64,000 nt of DNA from positions 203,762,900 through 203,826,899 of the forward strand of contig JAIOJX010000026.1 in the NCBI GenBank assembly GCA_022376925.1. The letters are read 5' to 3'. Both the position numbers and the translations under genes were made by a program. Under the pieces are notes generated by a model that was given only the letters and a program-made list of their open reading frames with translations, was not told the DNA's origin and ran no database searches. Numbering within the stretch: the stretch's first letter is position 1; every line of letters begins with the position of its first letter. Below, in pieces: positions 59,100 to 64,000 of this stretch. This DNA comes from Tragulus kanchil. Its lineage: Eukaryota > Chordata > Mammalia > Artiodactyla > Tragulidae.

Positions 59100-59505
59100 A
59101 GCACAGTATTTATTTCACCTGTTTTCTGTACCTGGACCATTGCTCCTCCAGATGTCTCCTGTGTCCACTCAGTCACGTCCTCCAAGTCTTAGCCCACTTT
59201 TCACCTTTTTCAAAGAGGCTTACCCTGGTTACCCTATGGAAGACTCCAATCAATCCTTCTTTGCCCTCTCTCCTACCAAACCTACACTTTATGCTGTTCA
59301 ATATTTCAGTTTTTTCATAGCCCTTTTCACCTTCTAACATACATGTAGCTTTAAATTTATTATGTTCTGTGTCTGTCACTCCCCAGTGTAAGCCTCAGAG
59401 ACCCCAGGCCTTTGTCTGCTGTGGTCACTGATGTGTTGTTAGTACATAGAAGAATACCTGATAGTTGCTGACCAACAAATATTTGCTGAATGAATAAATC
59501 CATTT
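59100..59505 (+). mobile_element. L2 LINE 3' end
   Basis: Landmarks in order: 'tttttcaaagaggcttaccc', 'tggttaccctatggaaga', 'cagttttttcatagcccttt', 'cccaggcctttgtctgctgt', 'cagtgtaagcctcagagacc', 'caacaaatatttgctgaatg' and 'aataaat' at the end. This is a good match to the L2 3' untranslated end. Open frames here (59036-59320, 94 aa) come from it. Confidence 0.85.
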
Positions 59506-60377
59506 ATAATGCAGTAGCACTTTCTAAATTAGAATTTTGGAATTACAATTCCCTGTAACCTAAAACCATAAATGTCATTTTGATTTTGTGTATTAAAATT
59601 GACTTAATAAAAGCTCTAAGACAGGAATAGGGGTATAATTCTAATAATAATATATATCACATTATAAATATTTCTTTAAAATGGTCAGAACAGATTTTCT
59701 GAATGTGTCCCTGACAAGATTCACTTATAATAAAACTGTAAATCTTTGGGATCATTGGGAAACAAAACATCATAGCTATAGATTCCAATTTTAGTTTTTG
59801 AAATATATATAAGATGTGGTATCATATGTTCATTAACACTACAATCCTGAATATTAATGATTTTTCTTTGATGAATATGTATTTATAATAATTCAGTGTT
59901 CTGGATAGCAAATAATTCTTTTGCTATGATTATGAAAGATGATGAAGGAAATACAGAAAGCTAGGATACATGCATATTAGTCAGGTATAAAATTCCTTGA
60001 GTTTGGTTTCTAGGTTGCTTGTATTTTAAAATCATACGTGGAAAATCAAGACTATTTCCACCATTGTCAAACATAACGTACCATTAGAATGTATATAAAA
60101 TTAATATAACACTTAAAAATGAGAAATATGGAAATCAGAAAATGTTTTTTTGTACAATAATTCCTACTTGTATTCATGATCTAAATTCCTTATAACTCAA
60201 ACTAAAAGTAAATGCAGGTAAAATATGCCCTTGGAGGTTTATTTTATATAAAATGTTGTATCATATGAACCTAGTGTATAACAACATATCTGTTCTTAAT
60301 CTATTAAATATTATTCTAACCTGTTCTTAAAATATATCTGGATTCCAAATTGTGTTTGACATAATCACTAAAATCTT
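59506..60377. other. Unique AT-rich sequence, nothing recognised
   Basis: Very AT-rich, with many short 'atata' runs. I see no gene or element. Confidence 0.55.
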
Positions 60378-60471
60378 AGAGGACTTGGTGCTAGATGAGG
60401 CAGTTTGCTACAATTGAAGACAATGGCCACTGGAAAGAAAGCTCTATTGGCAGAATATATACATTGTAGTG

Positions 60472-60590
60472 CTGGGACTTCCCTGGCAGCTTAGACTGTG
60501 AAGAATCGACCTGCAGTGCAGGAGACCCGGGTTCAATCTCCAGATTGGGAAGATCTCTTGGAGAAGGGAATGGCATCCCACTCCAGTGGT
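60472..60590 (+). mobile_element. Bov-tA SINE, 3'-truncated
   Basis: The tRNA-like head ('gggacttccctggcagctta', 'acccgggttcaatctccag') and the start of the Bov-A part are present. The element stops at 'cccactccagt' with no Bov-A tail. Replayed at 61547-61664. Confidence 0.87.
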
Positions 60591-61546
60591 TCTAATTAGT
60601 CTTCAATTTCTCAAGCTAATAGTTTAATGAAAGCTTCTACCTTAATGATAAAGCCAATAAAAATGTATTTGACTCTATATTTCTTAGATTTGCTGGAATT
60701 TTTTTCCCGGTTTACAATTTACTTATAAATCACCTGCTCAATTTCATAAACTCAATTTTATATTCTTTCCTATTCATAGAAACTCATGTAATTATATAAT
60801 TTTCTTCTAAAGCATAGGATCTGTAATGTCAAAATTTCTTATTTATTATTATTTTTGAAAACTGAAAACTTTGGGTCACTAATATATGGAGAGTGTATTT
60901 ACAGCTATTGGCTATCAGATATTTCCAAAAGGACTCAGTGAGCTTCTTTCTATATTTTAATAATTTTCTTTAATGGATTTTTTAGTCAATGTCAATAGTA
61001 AAAGCTTACCTTGGTGTTTCATGACTTTAGTATAGCATGTTCTAAATCTGTGGGGAAAAAAGTGTCATGGATTATAAATTGGTTCTTTTAAAATTTATTC
61101 TGGTAAAATATATATAACTTATGAAATAAAATTTAATTACCGCCACTAACATGATAGAACTAACCAAAAATCCTTGTGTGTGTGTATGTGTGTTCTTCAA
61201 AATATTATTGTAAAGACTATTTCCAATCAACCTATCAAAAATATGAATTGGACCTCAAAATTACATGGATTGATGTATATGGACAGAGGTATATGCGGTT
61301 TTTCTGTAATGGCAACAAACTGTCAATGATAGATGAACTGAAAAGTTCATGACTGATGCCTTCAGATGCTTACACTGAGTGTGGTCTGTTCACTGCCTCC
61401 ATTGGGTAGAGATTTATCATGACGGCAATTTTTTTTGCAAAACAATTGAAAAAGAGGACTTGGTGCTAGATGAGGCAGTTTGCTACAATTGAAGACAATG
61501 GCCACTGGAAAGAAAGCTCTATTGGCAGAATATATACATTGTAGTG

Positions 61547-61664
61547 CTGGGACTTCCCTGGCAGCTTAGACTGTGAAGAATCGACCTGCAGTGCAGGAGA
61601 CCCGGGTTCAATCTCCAGATTGGGAAGATCTCTTGGAGAAGGGAATGGCATCCCACTCCAGTGG
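61547..61664 (+). mobile_element. Bov-tA SINE fragment, replay-20 duplicate
   Basis: Replayed copy of 60472-60590. Confidence 0.86.
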
Positions 61665-62848
61665 TTCTAATTAGTCTTCAATTTCTCAAGCTAATAGTTT
61701 AATGAAAGCTTCTACCTTAATGATAAAGCCAATAAAAATGTATTTGACTCTATATTTCTTAGATTTGCTGGAATTTTTTCCAGGTTTACAATTTACTTAT
61801 AAATCACCTGCTCAATTTCATAAACTCAATTTTATATTCTTTCCTATTCATAGAAACTCATGTAATTATATAATTTTCTTCTAAAGCATAGGATCTGTAA
61901 TGTCAAAATTTCTTATTTATTATTATTTTTGAAAACTGAAAACTTTGGGTCACTAATATATGGAGAGTGTATTTACAGCTATTGGCTATCAGATATTTCC
62001 AAAAGGACTCAGTGAGCTTCTTTCTATATTTTAATAATTTTCTTTAATGGATTTTTTAGTCAATGTCAATAGAAAAAGCTTACCTTTGTGTTTCATGACT
62101 TTAGTATAGCATGTTCTAAATCTGTGGGGAAAAAAGTGTCATGGATTATAAATTGGTTCTTTTAAAATTTATTCTGGTAAAATATATATAACTTATGAAA
62201 TAAAATTTAATTACCGCCACTAACATGATAGAACTAACCAAAAATCCTTGTGTGTGTGTATGTGTGTTCTTCAAAATATTATTGTAAAGACTATTTCCAA
62301 TCAACCTATCAAAAATATGAATTGGACCTCAAAATTACATGGATTGATGTATATGGACAGAGGTATATGCGGTTTTTCTGTAATGGCAACAAACTGTCAA
62401 TGATAGATGAACTGAAAAGTTCATGACTGATGCCTTCAGATGCTTACACTGAGTGTGGTCTGTTCACTGCCTCCATTGGGTAGAGATTTATCCAGAAAGA
62501 GGATTTCCTATGTTTCTCCTTCAGTAGGCTGTCTGATGGTCTCCTGAAACACTGATGAGCTCTTTCTTACACAAGCTGGTTTATTCTACAGATTAATGCA
62601 TCTCTAGCTGTGGCCGCAAAATTGCAGTAGGTGAGAAAGCTTCTGCATAGAGAGTCTATAGGTCTATTTTCTAATAAAGTCAAGCATTGGTGATTAAATG
62701 AATAAACAATATATTTCGCACATTTTTGTGATGTCAGTTTCATGTATAAGGAGCCATGAAGCAGCATGAATCAGTCTGAGGATAGAGGATTTTTAGCATA
62801 GTGAAGATACTCTGTAGGCTACTAGAGTAATAGGTATATATCATTATG

Positions 62849-63068
62849 TGCATGCTAAGTTTCTTCAGTCATGTCTGACTCTTTGCCACACTTTGGACTG
62901 AAGCCCACAAGGCTTTTCTATCCATGGGATTCCCCAGGCAAGAATATGGGGATAAGTTGCCATGTCCTTCTCCAGGGGATCTTCCTGACCCAGGGATTGA
63001 ACCTGTGGCTCCCGCATTTCCTACATTGGCAGGTGGGTTCTTTACCATGAGTATCACCTAGAAAGCCC
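62849..63068 (-). mobile_element. Bov-tA SINE with 14-bp target-site duplication
   Basis: tatatatcattatg lies at 62835-62848 and 63069-63082. The reversed SINE between them contains 'tttcttcagtcatgtctgac', 'ggcaagaatatggggataag' and the head 'acccagggattgaacctgtg'. Confidence 0.93.
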
Positions 63069-63210
63069 TATATATCATTATGCATTTGTCCAAATCCATG
63101 GATTGCACAGCACCAAGAGTGAAGCTTCCTGTAAATGATGGAATTTGGGTAATAATTATGTGTTAATGCAGATTCATGGATTGTAACAAATGTTGATAAT
63201 GGGAAAGATG

Positions 63211-63427
63211 CTGATAATGGGAGTGAAAGCCACTCAGTTGTGTCCAGCTCTTTGCAACCCGTGAACCGTATAGCCTGCCAGACTCATCTGTCTATGTAAT
63301 TCTCCAGGCAAGAATATTGGAGTGGGTAGCGTTTTCCTTCTTTAGGGAATCTTCCTGATCCAGGAATTGAACCCAGGTCTCCTGTATTGCAGGCAGATTC
63401 TTTACCGTCTCAGCCACCAGGGATGTC
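63211..63427 (-). mobile_element. Bov-tA SINE with 17-bp target-site duplication
   Basis: tgataatgggaaagatg at 63194-63210 recurs at 63428-63444 with one T/C change. The reversed SINE is nearly full length ('cactcagttgtgtccagctc', 'attgaacccaggtctcctgt', 'ccgtctcagccaccagggat'). Confidence 0.93.
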
Positions 63428-64000
63428 TGATAACGGGAAAGATGATCCATGCGTGGGGATAGGAGGTATGGGGTAACTCTCTACTTTTCCTCAACTTTTC
63501 TGTGAGCCTTAAATTTGATGTATATGGACAGAGGTATATGCGGTTTTTCTGTAATGGCAACAAACTGTCAATGATAGATGAACTGAAAAGTTCATGAGTG
63601 TGGTCTGTTCACTGCCTCCATTGGGTAGAGATTTATCCAGAAAGAGGATTTCCTATGTTTCTCCTTCAGTAGGCTGTCTGATGGTCTCCTGAAACACTGA
63701 TGAGCTCTTTCTTACACAAGCTGGTTTATTCTACAGATTAATGCATCTCTAGCTGTGGCCGCAAAATTGCAGTAGGTGAGAAAGCTTCTGCATAGAGAGT
63801 CTATAGGTCTATTTTCTAATAAAGTCAAGCATTGGTGATTAAATGAATAAACAATATATTTCGCACATTTTTGTGATGTCAGTTTCATGTATAAGGAGCC
63901 ATGAAGCAGCATGAATCAGTCTGAGGATAGAGGATTTTTAGCATAGTGAAGATACTCTGTAGGCTACTAGAGTAATAGGTATATATCATTATGTGCATGC

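Larger units (their letters stand above)
60378..62492. repeat. Replay block 20: 60378-61418 repeated at 61453-62492
   Basis: The offset is 1075, falling to 1074 in 'tttttcccgg' against 'ttttccagg'. Two further substitutions: 60999 T to 62073 A, and 61013 G to 62087 T. A 34-bp T-rich filler lies at 61419-61452. Confidence 0.95.
62344..64000. repeat. Replay block 21: 62344-62855 repeated at 63515-64000, continues past the window
   Basis: The offset is 1171, falling to 1145 because copy 2 lacks 26 bp ('...gttcatgagtgtggtc' for a longer stretch containing 'gatgccttcagatgcttaca'). Copy 2 runs off the end of the window. The core 62344-62492 is present three times (61270, 62344, 63515). Confidence 0.94.

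Noticed and set aside
7500..63427. Functional tRNA genes in SINE heads
   Set aside because: A- and B-box-like motifs are present, but they lie in SINE consensus sequence and no cloverleaf with an acceptor stem can be drawn.
1..64000. CRISPR array or regularly spaced repeat system
   Set aside because: The repeats are about 1.1 kb, unrelated to each other from block to block, and present twice or three times. There are no short identical repeats with unique spacers.

Overview
The window is non-coding DNA from a pecoran ruminant nuclear genome, most likely a bovid. The evidence is the repeat content: many Bov-tA SINEs (tRNA-Glu-like head fused to a Bov-A tail), a BovB LINE fragment with its YADD reverse transcriptase motif, an ART2A/BovB-like fragment, tRNA-derived CHR-type SINEs, and ruminant-type L1 3' ends, on top of older mammalian MIR, L2, L1M and MLT1 repeats. 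Base composition is AT-rich. I find no intact protein-coding gene, rRNA, functional tRNA or CRISPR array. One short open stretch at 43827-43944 looks like a possible terminal coding exon and is the only gene-like candidate.

The dominant feature is not a classical element. Twenty-one times the sequence runs forward, stops, and restarts about 0.92-1.21 kb upstream, replaying the same unique sequence almost base for base. The start-to-start distances cluster near 1.1 kb whatever the content (MIR, L2, SINE or unique DNA). The joins carry 0-50 bp of filler or scrambled bases, and the differences between copies are mostly homopolymer indels, often near the joins. Where joins lie close together a 150-380 bp core is present three times. 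I read this as contig or gap-patch overlaps of about 1.1 kb left unmerged in a draft assembly. About 21-22 kb of the 64 kb is second copy, so the underlying locus is probably about 42 kb. Identical short open frames on successive copies are by-products.

Layout. 1-1567: replay 1 with a CHR-like SINE. 1568-4883: mostly unique, with an inverted (twin-primed) L1 at 4613-4977. 4884-14874: five chained replays with two Bov-tA SINEs. 14875-17222: single-copy, with an L1 3' end carrying a GT microsatellite. 17223-25117: four chained replays with L2, Bov-tA and MIR. 25326-29394: two replays with MIR, Bov-tA and CHR SINE. 29395-32343: single-copy repeats (BovB, a SINE nested in a SINE, MLT1, L2). 32344-46718: replays 13-17 with MIRs and the candidate exon. 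46719-52944: single-copy, with a CHR-like SINE and a young L1 nested in an older L1. 52945-58283: replays 18 and 19. 58284-60377: inverted L1, MIR and L2. 60378-64000: replays 20 and 21 with Bov-tA SINEs.

No genes act together here. The biological record is the order of retroposon insertions, several datable by nesting and by target-site duplications visible in the sequence.
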